59,096 nt of DNA from CAYWNA01 sp964459305 (GCA_964459305.1 CAYWNA010000060.1:1-59096), one strand, 5' to 3'. Shown: positions 7,511 through 17,454, counted from the stretch's first letter. Numbers and translations are program-made. The notes: generated from the sequence alone by a model not told the origin.

Positions 7511-8524
7511 CTATTCCCCCGGCGATCCCAGGCTGACGATCGTCCCATCGCGGACGGCGCGTTCCGCCGCCAGGGCGACTTCCATCGTTTGACGCGCTTC
7601 GATGCCGCTGCAAACCACTGCCTTGCCTTCACGAATACTCCGCGCGAAGGACTCGTGCTGGTTTTTGAATCCCATATGGAAGGCGCCGTCTGTGCCCGGC
7701 TCGAAAGACCACTCCACCGGCGTCTCGTCCTGGCGGCTGTAGAAAGTCAGTTTCTGATCTTGCGCAAGAGCGATCAGGCGGCCCTTGTCTCCGACCACGT
7801 CAATCGTCAGTTGGCTGCCATGTTCGGCAAACAGGCACATGAACAACGCTGCGCGCACGCTGCTTTCGTACTCCACGGTGACAATGCAGTTGTCAATCAG
7901 TGGCGAGTCTTTGTTAACGTTGTTTCCGCCCGCACCAATAACGCGACACGCCGGCGCACCAGCTAGCCAATTGAACAGATCGAAGAAGTGCGAGTTCTTT
8001 TCGAGCATCACGCCGCCCGTCTTGCCTGTCTGTCGCCATCCGGGCAACAACGGAAAGCGGAATTCTTGCACGACGATCATCTGAACCTGGCCGATCAGGC
8101 CTTCGTCGATTTTCTCCCGCATGGCCCGCATCAAGTTGGCGTGACGAAGTTCGTGGCCAACCTGCAACAGCCGCCCGCTGTCGGACTGCGCCCGAAGGAT
8201 CGCGTCGCACTCATCGAGGTCCACACCGATGGGCTTTTCAAGAAATACGTGCTTGCCAGCTTCGAAGGCGCGGACGGCCTGTTCCTTGTGCAGCCAGTTG
8301 GGCGTGCCAATCAAGACCACTTCGACATCTTCGTCCTTCAGCATCGCGTCGAAGTCATCATAAGTCTTCGCGCCGGCGACCAGCTGTGCCGCTCGGGTGA
8401 GTGCCTCCTCGTCCGGATCACACAGGGCCACGATCTGCGTCTCAGGAAGACTCAGCAGCTCCGGGATGTGCCCCTTCACCGAAACTTGCCCCAAACCGAC
8501 GACGCCGTAACTGATGGGTTTCAT
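7511..8524 (-). CDS. Gfo/Idh/MocA family NAD(P)-dependent oxidoreductase
   Basis: 337 residues from the ATG at 8524 (an upstream in-frame ATG at 8554 would add ten residues). The N-terminal Rossmann fold begins ISYGVVGLGQVSVKGHIP (residues 4-21), and the family EKP signature is in HVFLEKPIGVDLDE near residue 97. The C-terminal half carries the substrate-binding fold with LEKNSHFFDLFNWLAG, where family members place the catalytic histidine. Such enzymes oxidise or epimerise sugars and cyclitols through a 3-keto intermediate. No signal peptide, so cytoplasmic. It is transcribed alone; the substrate cannot be told. Confidence 0.88.
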   Translation of the reverse strand: MKPISYGVVGLGQVSVKGHIPELLSLPETQIVALCDPDEEALTRAAQLVAGAKTYDDFDAMLKDEDVEVVLIGTPNWLHKEQAVRAFEAGKHVFLEKPIGVDLDECDAILRAQSDSGRLLQVGHELRHANLMRAMREKIDEGLIGQVQMIVVQEFRFPLLPGWRQTGKTGGVMLEKNSHFFDLFNWLAGAPACRVIGAGGNNVNKDSPLIDNCIVTVEYESSVRAALFMCLFAEHGSQLTIDVVGDKGRLIALAQDQKLTFYSRQDETPVEWSFEPGTDGAFHMGFKNQHESFARSIREGKAVVCSGIEARQTMEVALAAERAVRDGTIVSLGSPGE

Positions 8525-8652
8525 GATCTCTGTGCCTGCCTTTCGGTTGTGCATAGGGCGTCAGACTCGATAACCGCCGGACGCCGACGTGTTGTTCTTG
8601 ATTTGAAAATCGACCACGACGTTGCGATCGAAAATGACGGTCGGGTTGGTCG

Positions 8653-8733
8653 CCGTCCTCTCCGAGGTCGGTGAGGGAGGGCACCGAGTTCGGAGAACAC
8701 GGCGACGATCCGGTTTCAGAATTTCGTAGCCGA
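8653..8733. repeat. Second copy of the GC-rich hairpin repeat
   Basis: Matches the core of the 2464-2612 element over about 80 bp. The stem CTCCGAGGTCGGTG / CACCGAGTTCGGAG (8660-8695) with loop AGGGAGGG is conserved, and so is the flank GAGAACACGGCGA. The terminal inverted repeat of the first copy is not evident here. It lies in the 277-bp gap between the oxidoreductase and the sulfatase remnant. Confidence 0.55.
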
Positions 8734-8831
8734 CGTCTATTGCCGTCCCGCGGTGGAACCTAGCCAAATACGTCGCAAGGATTATACTCTGTTTTCGTCA
8801 CAAAACCGAGTATCCACGCAATGGAGTATCA

Positions 8832-9068
8832 ATGATGAAACAAATGACGATTTGGCTGACGACGCTGTGCCTGCTGTTCTGTGGGGCCGCTTTGAATGCC
8901 GCCGAACGCAACATCATCTTTGTCGTCACCGACGACGAAGGCCAAACACTCGGCTGCTACGGTGCTCCGGTCGCGGTGACACCGAGCATCGATGCGCTGG
9001 CCAAAGACGGGGCCATGTTTTCCCAATTCGTGCGTCGGCTCTCTGGCCTAGTTGGCGGCCGGGGCTAA
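8832..9068 (+). pseudogene. Truncated arylsulfatase (N-terminal fragment)
   Basis: 78 codons. A signal peptide (MTIWLTTLCLLFCGAALNAAE) is followed by the sulfatase start NIIFVVTDDEGQTLGCYGAP, which includes the metal-binding Asp pair, and VTPSIDALAKDGAMFSQF. The homology then stops and the ORF runs into unrelated Arg/Gly-rich sequence and a stop. The catalytic CxPSR motif, normally about 30 residues further on, is missing. A GGAG ribosome binding site is intact. The rest of the gene (usually 450-500 residues) has been lost at a junction near 9027, 58 bp before the RND gene. Confidence 0.85.
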
Positions 9069-9084
9069 TGGTAGATTGCGACGC

Positions 9085-11313
9085 ATGAATTGGTACGCCG
9101 GTTTTCTTTGCAAGCATCGCAGGCTGTTGGCCGTTGGCGTGGCTGTGGTCACTGCGGTCGCGTTGTTTGGTGCGGTTCGTGTTCATTACGAGGACGAACC
9201 GCGGAACGCCATTCGGCGGCACGGGGCGGAGTTTGACAGGCTGGAGGAGTTGTATCGCGATTTTGGACCTGACGACAATGATGTGCTGGTGGTGGTTGAT
9301 GGCGACGGGCTGTTCACAAACAAGTCGTTGTCGGTGATTCGGAAGATCGTCGAACAGGCAAGCGAAGTCGATGGGGTCGAATCCGTATTCAGCATCTTCG
9401 ACATGCGGTGGCGCGGTTCTCGCCTGAGACCGCTCGTGCCGCGGTCGGCGGCCAGCCCGGAGGCCCTGGAGGTCGTGCGAAGGAAAGCCCTGGCGCATCC
9501 CGCCGTTGCCGGCCACCTGCTTTCTAAAGATGCGACGACGATGATTGCCGTTGTGCGATTGTCGGGCGATTCGCTGCCCATTCCCTACGTAGAAGCGCAT
9601 ATCGCACAACTCCGAGACATCGCGGCCAACTGCAGCGACGGTTGCCCGTTGCGTGTCCGTCTGGCCGGCCACCAAGTCGCCCGCGTGGAGTTGACTGCTG
9701 AAATGTGGCGCGAAGGACCCAGGCTTCTGTTTCTGGGAGGTGTCATTTCCACGCTGATTGCGATCGTGCTCTTCCGGCGGCTGGCCGCCGTGCTGATTGC
9801 CGTTGCCGGGCCGGCGATGGGAGTCACTTGGACGCTGGGGGTATTCGGATTGGCGGGCGAGGAGCTCAACGCCCTCAGCACAGTTCTGCCAACCCTGGTG
9901 TTCGTGATCGGCCTTACGGATTCCGTGCACCTGGTGATCGATATGCGCCGCAAACGAGCGGCCGGGGAGGAACGGCTGGCTTCGGTGCGTGACGCCATCC
10001 GCGACGTGGGCCCCGCTTGTGCCCTGACCTCTCTAACCACGATGGTTGGCTTCGGTTCGTTGGTCATTACGGAAGTGGAAGTCGTACAGCGTTTCGGCGT
10101 CGACTGTGCATGCGGCACGCTGCTGAGTTTCCTGGCCGTGATTACGATCGTGCCGTTGCTGGCGAGCACGCGATTGGGCGACTTCATGGTTTCGCGACAG
10201 GCAATTCGTGCGAGAGAGAACAAGGGACACAGTTCGCACCTTGCCTATGCTTGGATCGTGAGATACCGCTGGACGACAACAGGGGTGTCCTTGCTCATGT
10301 CGGTCGGCTTGCTCGTCATGTCACTGAATCTCCGGCCGGACATACGGTGGATGGAGTTGCTGTCGGAGGGCAGCGAGACGAGACAGGTGTGGGATCATTG
10401 CGATCGAGAGTTGGGCGGCACGCTGTTGAGTTACGTGGTGGTCGATTGGCCAACGGGCTATGAGCTCAACTCGCCCGATGTGCTTCGAGCGTTGGCCGAC
10501 GTGCATGCCGTTTTGGCCGAAGAGCCGATGATCGAAGCCCCTTTCTCGGTGGTGAACCTGCTGCTGAGTTTTTCCACGTCCCGGACGATTACGGGGTCCC
10601 ACATTCGGCAGTTGGATCGTGTGCCGTCGCACGTACGCGATCGGCTCGTCCGCCACGACTTGCGTCGCGCCGTCGTAACGGCCTATGTGCCTGATGCCGG
10701 TGCGGCTGAATTGCTTCCCGTTTTCTCAGGTTTGGAAGCCAGACTAGCGGATCTCGAAAAGCGTTATCCCGGTTTCCGAATCGGGCTGACCGGGACTTCC
10801 GTGGTGGCGGCGCGCAACGTCCACCGCATCATCGGCGATCTGGGCAAGAGCCTTGGGCTGGCCACGATAATCATATTTGTCGTGATGAGCGTCGCCTTGC
10901 GATCGATCCGCTTAGGCCTGATCAGCGCCATCCCAAACGCGTTTCCCCTGGCCTTTGCAGCCGCCCTGCTGGTAGCCACGGGCGAGCCGTTGAGACTTGC
11001 CAGTGCAATGACCTTCAGCATCTGTCTGGGGATCGCAGTGGACGACACGATCCACTTTCTGACGCGTTTTCGTCGTGAGTTGCGAGCAAGTGGCGACGTG
11101 GAGCCGTCGATTTTGCGCTCCATGCGTACGGTCGGAGTCGCCATGTTGGTCACCAGCGCAATTCTGCTGAGCGGCTTTTCGGTGATGATCATCAGCCACA
11201 TGCCGTCGATCCACACGTTTGCACAGCTGGCAAGCGTGGCCATCTTGGCGGCCCTGTTTGGCGACCTCGTGATGCTGCCCGCTCTACTGGCCTGTTTCGT
11301 ACGCTCGCGTTGA
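9085..11313 (+). CDS. RND/MMPL-type exporter
   Basis: 742 residues from MNWYAGFLCKHRR. It has the twofold RND layout: a first transmembrane helix (residues 11-30), a periplasmic loop to about 210, five helices to about 370 (including TVLPTLVFVIGLTDSVHLV), a seventh helix near 400, a second loop, and a final helix bundle from about 585 to the end (FSICLGIAVDDTIHF). This resembles the single-gene MMPL/hopanoid-exporter-like branch more than the three-part drug pumps. No adaptor or outer-membrane gene is adjacent. It probably moves a lipid or hydrophobic compound across the inner membrane. It lies directly against the broken sulfatase, so its own promoter may have been displaced. Confidence 0.85.
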   Translation: MNWYAGFLCKHRRLLAVGVAVVTAVALFGAVRVHYEDEPRNAIRRHGAEFDRLEELYRDFGPDDNDVLVVVDGDGLFTNKSLSVIRKIVEQASEVDGVESVFSIFDMRWRGSRLRPLVPRSAASPEALEVVRRKALAHPAVAGHLLSKDATTMIAVVRLSGDSLPIPYVEAHIAQLRDIAANCSDGCPLRVRLAGHQVARVELTAEMWREGPRLLFLGGVISTLIAIVLFRRLAAVLIAVAGPAMGVTWTLGVFGLAGEELNALSTVLPTLVFVIGLTDSVHLVIDMRRKRAAGEERLASVRDAIRDVGPACALTSLTTMVGFGSLVITEVEVVQRFGVDCACGTLLSFLAVITIVPLLASTRLGDFMVSRQAIRARENKGHSSHLAYAWIVRYRWTTTGVSLLMSVGLLVMSLNLRPDIRWMELLSEGSETRQVWDHCDRELGGTLLSYVVVDWPTGYELNSPDVLRALADVHAVLAEEPMIEAPFSVVNLLLSFSTSRTITGSHIRQLDRVPSHVRDRLVRHDLRRAVVTAYVPDAGAAELLPVFSGLEARLADLEKRYPGFRIGLTGTSVVAARNVHRIIGDLGKSLGLATIIIFVVMSVALRSIRLGLISAIPNAFPLAFAAALLVATGEPLRLASAMTFSICLGIAVDDTIHFLTRFRRELRASGDVEPSILRSMRTVGVAMLVTSAILLSGFSVMIISHMPSIHTFAQLASVAILAALFGDLVMLPALLACFVRSR

Positions 11314-11366
11314 CTCCCGAAACGGAAAACGAACGGGTCTGGCCAGCAGGCAATTTGAGTAGTCGC

Positions 11367-11672
11367 AGGGTGGGCCAAGCGGTCCACGGGCATGTGAGAT
11401 GGTGCGGAGAAGAACCCCCGGTGTCATAAGAGCGGAAATCGGCATGCGACCAGCGCGGCCCACCGGAATGCGCTCACCATCGCCGCTACGCTCGCATCGT
11501 GCCGAAACGTTTTGCCACCGGTGGCCATGCATTCCGCACGATGCCCAATTCGCCGGTTGGATGGCGTATTCCGGTGGGCATTCGCTTGCACGTAACCGCT
11601 TCGTTGCCTTCAGAGCTTGGCCGATCGCTCGCTGAATGACGTCGTCCCATACTGCGCCGCTCCGCCCACCCT
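11367..11672. repeat. Nested inverted-repeat block
   Basis: This fills the 364-bp gap between two converging genes. Outer ends AGGGTGGGC (11367-11375) and GCCCACCCT (11664-11672) are inverted, and inner GCCCACCGGAAT (11458-11469) and ATTCCGGTGGGC (11568-11579) are perfect inverted copies. No ORF is convincing. It looks like a composite of dispersed repeats. Confidence 0.5.
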
Positions 11673-11677
11673 ACTCC

Positions 11678-14467
11678 CTATTGATCTGGCTGCGTGACCG
11701 TGACCCAGACGGGCGAGGACCACGCCATGACGGGTGATCCATCGGGTAGCTTGTTTTCCTGGCTGACGCGGAGATAGTAGTACGACGTACCCTTTGTGGC
11801 CGCCGCATCGCGGAAGGTGAACGTGCACTCGCGTTCTTCCGGTTGGGCCGTGTACACGAACCGGTTGTCCTTGACCAATTCGACCGCAGATAGCTTTGCG
11901 GTACCGACCACTTTCGCTCGCACATCCACCGGGTCCGAGGTCTCGAACTCCTCGCCCATGAGATGGCCGTTGACCGAGAACTCTACAATAATTTTATCCA
12001 TGGCGGCGTAGGTTCGCCGCTTTTGGATGGCGCGGAAGATCGACTCGCGAGTCAGTTCGTCTGCGTATACGCACGCGTACGATAGGTGCGTTGACCAATG
12101 ATCGGAACTGGCGATCAGACCGAGTCGGTGGCCGCGTTCTAACGCTGCCCAGATCGATCGTTTGAAACTGGCCGAAGTCCGGTCGCCGACCTGCTTGGGC
12201 ATCTCGTACGAAATCCGATAGGCCTGGAAAATCTCGGCAACAGGCTCGTACTCTGGGTCGCTGTAGGTCCACGTGCCCTCGCCGGCCGACTGGTTCCAGC
12301 CTGGCGTGTGGGCTCCCATGGCGCAGCGGACCTTCTCATCGCGCAGTACTTGGTACAAACCGGTCGGGCTGGGCGAGTTCTTATCGACGATGTTGCTGTA
12401 GTACACCGGATGGCCGCGTTCCGGGAACCAGATGTTTCGGTGTCCGCCGCCGCCTTTGCCCATGTTGTTCGAACGCTCGTAGGAATAGAACCCGGCGAAC
12501 CGACCTTGAACGGTGAACAGATCGGCCATCTTCTGGCTACACCACCAAGGATACGGCGGGACATCGCGCGTGTGATCGGTCGCGCCCAGAAAGTCCAGCT
12601 TGGCGGCGTCGAGGGCATACCGATAGGCGTCAAACAGCGTGCCATCGATGGTCGGCGTGCACAGCGACAGGTCCGTGTGGCGATGTAAGTCGCCCCAAAA
12701 AACTTGATAGTTCTTTCCATCGACCTCCCAACGATGATTGACCGGAACCTCTGGATCTCGCCCTGAGGGCGTGGGGACGGCCACGGGCGATCCCGGCTTC
12801 AACGGCTCCGCCTGTTGCGCCGAAGGCAAGCGGCCGATATAGATGTCACAGTCCTTCTTCTGGAAATGGCTCCCGGTCGGCCATGCGAACCAGAGGCTTC
12901 CTTGGTTGTCGAGGGCCGTACCTACGCGCTGATTGTTCCGTCCATGGCTGTAGGGGATGAAGACGGGATCGGACCACTGCTTTCCGTCGAACCAGACCGT
13001 CTCGATCTCCCATACTCCGCCGCCCGGCGGGTGTCCCAGGTAGCCCTGGCGGTTCAGCCGGTACGTAAGCCACAAGTTGCCGTGGGCATCGGTGGCCAGG
13101 TGCGGCAGATCGTACGATCGGCGATGTCCCACCGTGCCGTACACCACCGTCGGCACCTCCTGCCACGAATCGGGCATCAACTGCGGAATCGGCACAGGTG
13201 CGGCGTGCACGCCGTCGGGCGTGATACAGCGGAGCTCCAAACGGCGGTAAGCGTGAAGTGTCGCCGTGAAGTTACCGTCGCACAACGTTTCGTCCCGCGT
13301 GTAGTCTTTGCCCCAATTCGGCTGGGCGCTGTCGTAGGCAACCCATACCCGGCCTTCGGAATCGCAAGCGACGCTGGGGTGGGCTTCAAAATCTTGCGAA
13401 GCCGCCACGACGATCGGTTCTCCAGCTCCAGGTGCCATCCGCCGAAGATAGATGTCGTAGTTTCCGTTGCGGTACGTATCCCACGCCACGAAGACATTGC
13501 CCTGGCCATCACAGGCCACACTTGGTTCCCAGTCATTTGCCGCGTGGTCTGTCACGCCCAGTTCGCGGCCTTGCGGATCAGACAGGTTCTTCAGGTAGAT
13601 GTCCGCGTTTCCATTGCGGAACGACTGCCAAGCCATCCAGACGTGGCCGTCGGCATCGGAGGCTAGATCGTGCTTGAAATCGGAGCCCGGGGCTTCAGTG
13701 AGGCGAGACGCCGCGTCCCATTTGCCCTGTTCGTGGACACGGGCATACAGGTCCCAGTTTCCGTCTTCCTGTGCAGCCCACACCATCCACAACTTGCCCC
13801 GCCCGTCGCTTGCCAGTTGGACTTGGTAGAAGTCGCCGGGCCCCGCCAGCGCCAATGGCTCGCTCCAAGTCTGGCCGTCGAAGGACCGCGCGTAGATGAC
13901 GTCCTTCTCTCGCTCCCACGAGACGTAGGCGACCCAAACGCGGCCTGCCGCGTCGATGGCAATCGCGGGGTGATCTTCCTCGCCTTCCATGTTCGCCGCC
14001 GACAGCGGCGTGATCGCCAATGCCACGGTAGCCGCTCCGTTCAACGCATACGTCAACTTCCCGGCCGGCAGGTCGTCCGGTTCGCACGTGAAGGTTCCTT
14101 GTTTGGTATCCACGGTCAATTGCGTCGACGACGGACCTTGGATACCCAGCACGACGCCGCGCTGTGGCTCGGCAAAACGCGTCCGTCCACGCGCTACCTC
14201 GACGGCCGAGTCGCACACCCACGAGCGCTGATCGGCATCGAGCTTATGTCGCACCTCGAAAGCCCACGGCTGCAGATCGACAATCGCGCCGGTATCGACG
14301 CGAACGCTGCCCGACCAGTCTCGCCCAGTCGCGTCGCCGATCCCCATCGTGATCTTCAGAAAGACAGGATCGGGCGGCTCGGCCCCGGCGGTCAACGCCG
14401 TGAAAAATCCGAGCAACAAAGACAAGAAAGACGCCCCCACGGTTCGAAGTTCACTTCTTCTATTCAT
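11678..14467 (-). CDS. Secreted beta-propeller protein with PHP-type (DUF3604-like) domain
   Basis: 929 residues. The start at 14467 follows GGAGGAAG; a signal peptide covers residues 1-29 (GFFTALTAGAEP). Residues about 160-540 hold a propeller with repeated Asp/Trp blades such as DAAGRVWVAYVSWEREKD and DGQGNVFVAWDTYRNGNYD. From about residue 588 a PHP-like metal site begins (FWGDLHRHTDLS), with ATDHTRDVPP, MGAHTPGW and SSDHWS as further likely ligands, as in DUF3604 proteins. The C-terminal 100 residues look like a beta-sandwich. This suggests a secreted phosphoesterase or metal-dependent hydrolase guided by a propeller. The reaction is unknown. Confidence 0.8.
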   Translation of the reverse strand: MNRRSELRTVGASFLSLLLGFFTALTAGAEPPDPVFLKITMGIGDATGRDWSGSVRVDTGAIVDLQPWAFEVRHKLDADQRSWVCDSAVEVARGRTRFAEPQRGVVLGIQGPSSTQLTVDTKQGTFTCEPDDLPAGKLTYALNGAATVALAITPLSAANMEGEEDHPAIAIDAAGRVWVAYVSWEREKDVIYARSFDGQTWSEPLALAGPGDFYQVQLASDGRGKLWMVWAAQEDGNWDLYARVHEQGKWDAASRLTEAPGSDFKHDLASDADGHVWMAWQSFRNGNADIYLKNLSDPQGRELGVTDHAANDWEPSVACDGQGNVFVAWDTYRNGNYDIYLRRMAPGAGEPIVVAASQDFEAHPSVACDSEGRVWVAYDSAQPNWGKDYTRDETLCDGNFTATLHAYRRLELRCITPDGVHAAPVPIPQLMPDSWQEVPTVVYGTVGHRRSYDLPHLATDAHGNLWLTYRLNRQGYLGHPPGGGVWEIETVWFDGKQWSDPVFIPYSHGRNNQRVGTALDNQGSLWFAWPTGSHFQKKDCDIYIGRLPSAQQAEPLKPGSPVAVPTPSGRDPEVPVNHRWEVDGKNYQVFWGDLHRHTDLSLCTPTIDGTLFDAYRYALDAAKLDFLGATDHTRDVPPYPWWCSQKMADLFTVQGRFAGFYSYERSNNMGKGGGGHRNIWFPERGHPVYYSNIVDKNSPSPTGLYQVLRDEKVRCAMGAHTPGWNQSAGEGTWTYSDPEYEPVAEIFQAYRISYEMPKQVGDRTSASFKRSIWAALERGHRLGLIASSDHWSTHLSYACVYADELTRESIFRAIQKRRTYAAMDKIIVEFSVNGHLMGEEFETSDPVDVRAKVVGTAKLSAVELVKDNRFVYTAQPEERECTFTFRDAAATKGTSYYYLRVSQENKLPDGSPVMAWSSPVWVTVTQPDQ

Positions 14468-14678
14468 CGGTCTTCCTCCACATCCGGTTCGGTCGATATT
14501 TGTGGTCAGCACGAGTCGGAATTGCTGTTTTCCCGTATCCCGAATGATATCGTATCCGGAATCGGCGAAGCAAATGTATTTCGAACCGAATGATTAAAGG
14601 ATTGCACAACCGAGATCCCATCAGAATAATGACTGGCTCCCGAACTCCGCAATCATCACCCGACTTGGAGGGAACATC

Positions 14679-17249
14679 ATGAGAGCCTGCGGCTTGGTGC
14701 TGACCTTTGTTATTCTGCTTTGTATGGGGCCTGACGCGGTCGAGTCTGATGATAACTTGCTGCAAAATCCGAGCTTTGAAGTGGGAGACCGCGAGCCGGC
14801 GAGTTGGAACTTCAACCATCGGCGTAGCGAAAGCGAGATTTCTTGGGACAAAGGTCGAGCGCACGATGGCGATGCGTCGGCGGTAATCTGTAACCGCCGT
14901 CGGGCGGAAACAGGGAACGTGTTTCAAGCGGTTGTCTTCGATACGCCGCTGGAACCCGGCAGTCGCATCGAGTTCTCGGCCATGGCCGCTTGCGAAGATA
15001 TGGCCCGTGATGGTCCGCGGATCATCTTGATCCTTCACAATGAAGCCGGAGGCCGACAAAGTGCCACCGCCACGGGCATCGGCACACACGGTTTTGTTAA
15101 AGTCGACGGCGAAGTTGTGGTCGAAGCCAAGACGAAGCGAGTCACGGTTTATCTATGCAACTACGGCGTGGGCAAGACGTGGTGGGACGACGCACGGCTG
15201 AGTGTCGACCGCGCCGCCGCAACAAAGATCGTCCCGCGACCGAAATCCAGCAACCCGGTGGCAACGGTGCGCACGGCGGATGGTCTGGGACTGACACTCG
15301 GTTGTACCGGGGCCGTCGTCGAGGTCTCGTTGGATGGCCGAGCGTTAAAGGCGCCCTTGGTCGGCTCAGGTCTTTGGCTGAAACCCTATCGCGGCGACAC
15401 AGTGCCTGTTTCAGGTGAACTGGTAGCCGAAGGCCAGCAGATACGTCAACGTTTCGATGATGCCAAGTTGGGCCTGCGCGTGGAAGCGGAATTCCGCGCC
15501 GATGGCAACATGATTGCCTGTTGCGGGGTCGTGGAAGACACGACCGGCGAAGACCGCGGGTTGGATCTCATTTTCGGTCTGCCTGTCGGTGGTGACCGCT
15601 GGCGATGGGGCAAGAGTATCCGGGAAGAGATCCCACTGACCGCCGGGCCGCATCTGCTGGAGGTGACGACGTTCTCCGCCGTCTCGAATCCGGAGACGGG
15701 AGATGGCGTGGCTTTGGCCGTGCCCGCCGATGCGCCCAGCGACTGTTGGTTCAGTTACGACGACGAATTCGGCTACGCGGTACGGTACCGGCTTGGGCTG
15801 TCGGCTGCTGCCGGCGGACAACTGAAAAGCCGGGCACCTTTTCGTTTCGTCATTTACCGGTGCGATGGCACATGGGGCCTTCGGGACTCGGCGCGTCGGT
15901 ATTACGCGTTATGGGCGGAAGCGTTCACGAAGCGAGTTCGTCGCGAGGGGCTGTGGATGTTCGGCAGTCCCCGTTTCCGCCTTCCAGATCCGCAGAACTA
16001 CGCTTTCCACGAAGGCGGCCCCAGTGGCTCGCAATACGACGATGACCATGCCATCTACACGTGTCCGTACATCATCCCAGGCCAACGAGAAATCACCCGC
16101 CTCGACAAACTTCCGGCGGATCGCCGCGAGGCAATGGAAGTACTCCAGGCGTATCGTCAGCGGGAAACCGGGGTCATCACAGATCGGCCAGGAGTGACGC
16201 TTCGCGATGCGGCGGACGAAAGAGCCGATCGGCCCGGCGGCTGGGGCAGCAACATGGCCGCAATTATCGATCATTGCATGCTGCTGGATGCTGATGGCCA
16301 GCCGCACATTCGCATCCGCAACAGCACGTGGGGTGGGAACTCCATCACCTTTCCACTGAATGCCAATCCGCGGCTTTTCGAGAAAACCGATCAAGTCACT
16401 GTGGCCAAGGCGCTCGTTTCGCACGTGGCCAACATGCACGAGGAGATACCGAGCCTGGACGGGACCTATGTCGACTCGCTCGGTTCCTGGGGCAACTACC
16501 TGAACTATCGCGACGAGCACTTTCGATACGCGCAGGTGCCCCTAAGCTACGATCCGTCCAACGGTCAACCAGTCATTCCCAACCGCTTCACGCTGCTGGA
16601 GTTCCTTTGGCAGCTTCGCGACCAAATGCATCGCCGAGGCAAACTGCTGTTCGCCAACGGGGTGCATCAGGATCGCCGCTTTCATTTTTTCGCGTTGGAC
16701 ATCCTGGGCGTGGAAGGACATGGCTGGCTGTGGCAGAAGCGGGTGATGGCGTACCAGAAGCCGTTCTTGCTGTTGATCTACAATATCCACGACAAGCCGG
16801 CGGAGATGGAGCACTATTATCATCTGTGTGCCTTGTACGGAATCTATCCGTCATTCGCCAACATGCGAGTGTTCGAAACACCCGAAATGTACGCCCCGGT
16901 GGCGGCGTTGAACGATCGATTCGTGCCGGCATTGCGCGCGATCACGGCCGCCGGGTGGAAACCGATTCCCCACGCGCGAAGCTCGCATGCTGACGTGTGG
17001 TTGGAGCGATGGGGCCCGGACAACCGAGGCGCGTTGTACCTGAGCGTGTACAATGCATCCCAGCACGCGGCGGCCACACGACTGACGATCGACGCCAACT
17101 CGCTGGGACTGGCGGACGACTCGCCGAACGCCGAAGACCTACTGTCGCGCGACCGGTGGAAGACGAAGACGGACGGCGGCACGGCCGTGCTGGAACTGCC
17201 GATGCCGCCTCAGCAGAGCCGCGTGTTGAAGTTTGCGGGAACACGATAG
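14679..17249 (+). CDS. Secreted CBM-containing glycoside-hydrolase-like protein
   Basis: 856 residues. A signal peptide (residues 1-22) is followed by a carbohydrate-binding-like jelly roll opening NLLQNPSFEVGD and closing with TWWDDARLSV near residue 180. A beta-rich part follows to about 400, then a TIM-barrel-like catalytic part (about 410-800) with GTYVDSLGSWGNYLNYRDEHF split at a conserved acidic site and LFANGVHQDRRFHFFALDILG. The acidic residues in DGTYVDS and DILGVEG are plausible catalytic positions. I do not recognise the exact GH family. It opens the co-directional carbohydrate cluster, so it may release the sugar handled by the downstream enzymes. It is followed by a strong hairpin. 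Confidence 0.65.
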   Translation: MRACGLVLTFVILLCMGPDAVESDDNLLQNPSFEVGDREPASWNFNHRRSESEISWDKGRAHDGDASAVICNRRRAETGNVFQAVVFDTPLEPGSRIEFSAMAACEDMARDGPRIILILHNEAGGRQSATATGIGTHGFVKVDGEVVVEAKTKRVTVYLCNYGVGKTWWDDARLSVDRAAATKIVPRPKSSNPVATVRTADGLGLTLGCTGAVVEVSLDGRALKAPLVGSGLWLKPYRGDTVPVSGELVAEGQQIRQRFDDAKLGLRVEAEFRADGNMIACCGVVEDTTGEDRGLDLIFGLPVGGDRWRWGKSIREEIPLTAGPHLLEVTTFSAVSNPETGDGVALAVPADAPSDCWFSYDDEFGYAVRYRLGLSAAAGGQLKSRAPFRFVIYRCDGTWGLRDSARRYYALWAEAFTKRVRREGLWMFGSPRFRLPDPQNYAFHEGGPSGSQYDDDHAIYTCPYIIPGQREITRLDKLPADRREAMEVLQAYRQRETGVITDRPGVTLRDAADERADRPGGWGSNMAAIIDHCMLLDADGQPHIRIRNSTWGGNSITFPLNANPRLFEKTDQVTVAKALVSHVANMHEEIPSLDGTYVDSLGSWGNYLNYRDEHFRYAQVPLSYDPSNGQPVIPNRFTLLEFLWQLRDQMHRRGKLLFANGVHQDRRFHFFALDILGVEGHGWLWQKRVMAYQKPFLLLIYNIHDKPAEMEHYYHLCALYGIYPSFANMRVFETPEMYAPVAALNDRFVPALRAITAAGWKPIPHARSSHADVWLERWGPDNRGALYLSVYNASQHAAATRLTIDANSLGLADDSPNAEDLLSRDRWKTKTDGGTAVLELPMPPQQSRVLKFAGTR

Positions 17250-17293
17250 ACCTTGGAGTCCGAATCATGTGTACTCAAATGTCAAACGGTTTC

Positions 17294-17335
17294 GGGGTCG
17301 GGTGTTCAGAAATGAGTTTCTGAACACCCGACCCC
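17294..17335. repeat. Perfect 19-bp hairpin
   Basis: GGGGTCGGGTGTTCAGAAA (17294-17312) and TTTCTGAACACCCGACCCC (17317-17335) form a perfect stem with the loop TGAG. It lies 45 bp after the glycosidase-like gene and could stop or stabilise its mRNA. There is no T-tract, so an intrinsic terminator is not certain. Confidence 0.6.
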
Positions 17336-17454
17336 TAGCACCGAACGAGCGAAAGTGGTTTCAAGCGCTGAGACGTTGGATAGAATAGCCACCGAGGCTG
17401 GACATGTTGACCGGTGCGAGTTTGCGGTTTGGCAGCACACAGAAGGAGCGAACC

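Noticed and set aside
8926..9930. A 334-codon minus-strand ORF across the sulfatase remnant and RND gene
   Set aside because: His/Gln/Arg-rich shadow of two plus-strand reading frames, no recognisable motif.
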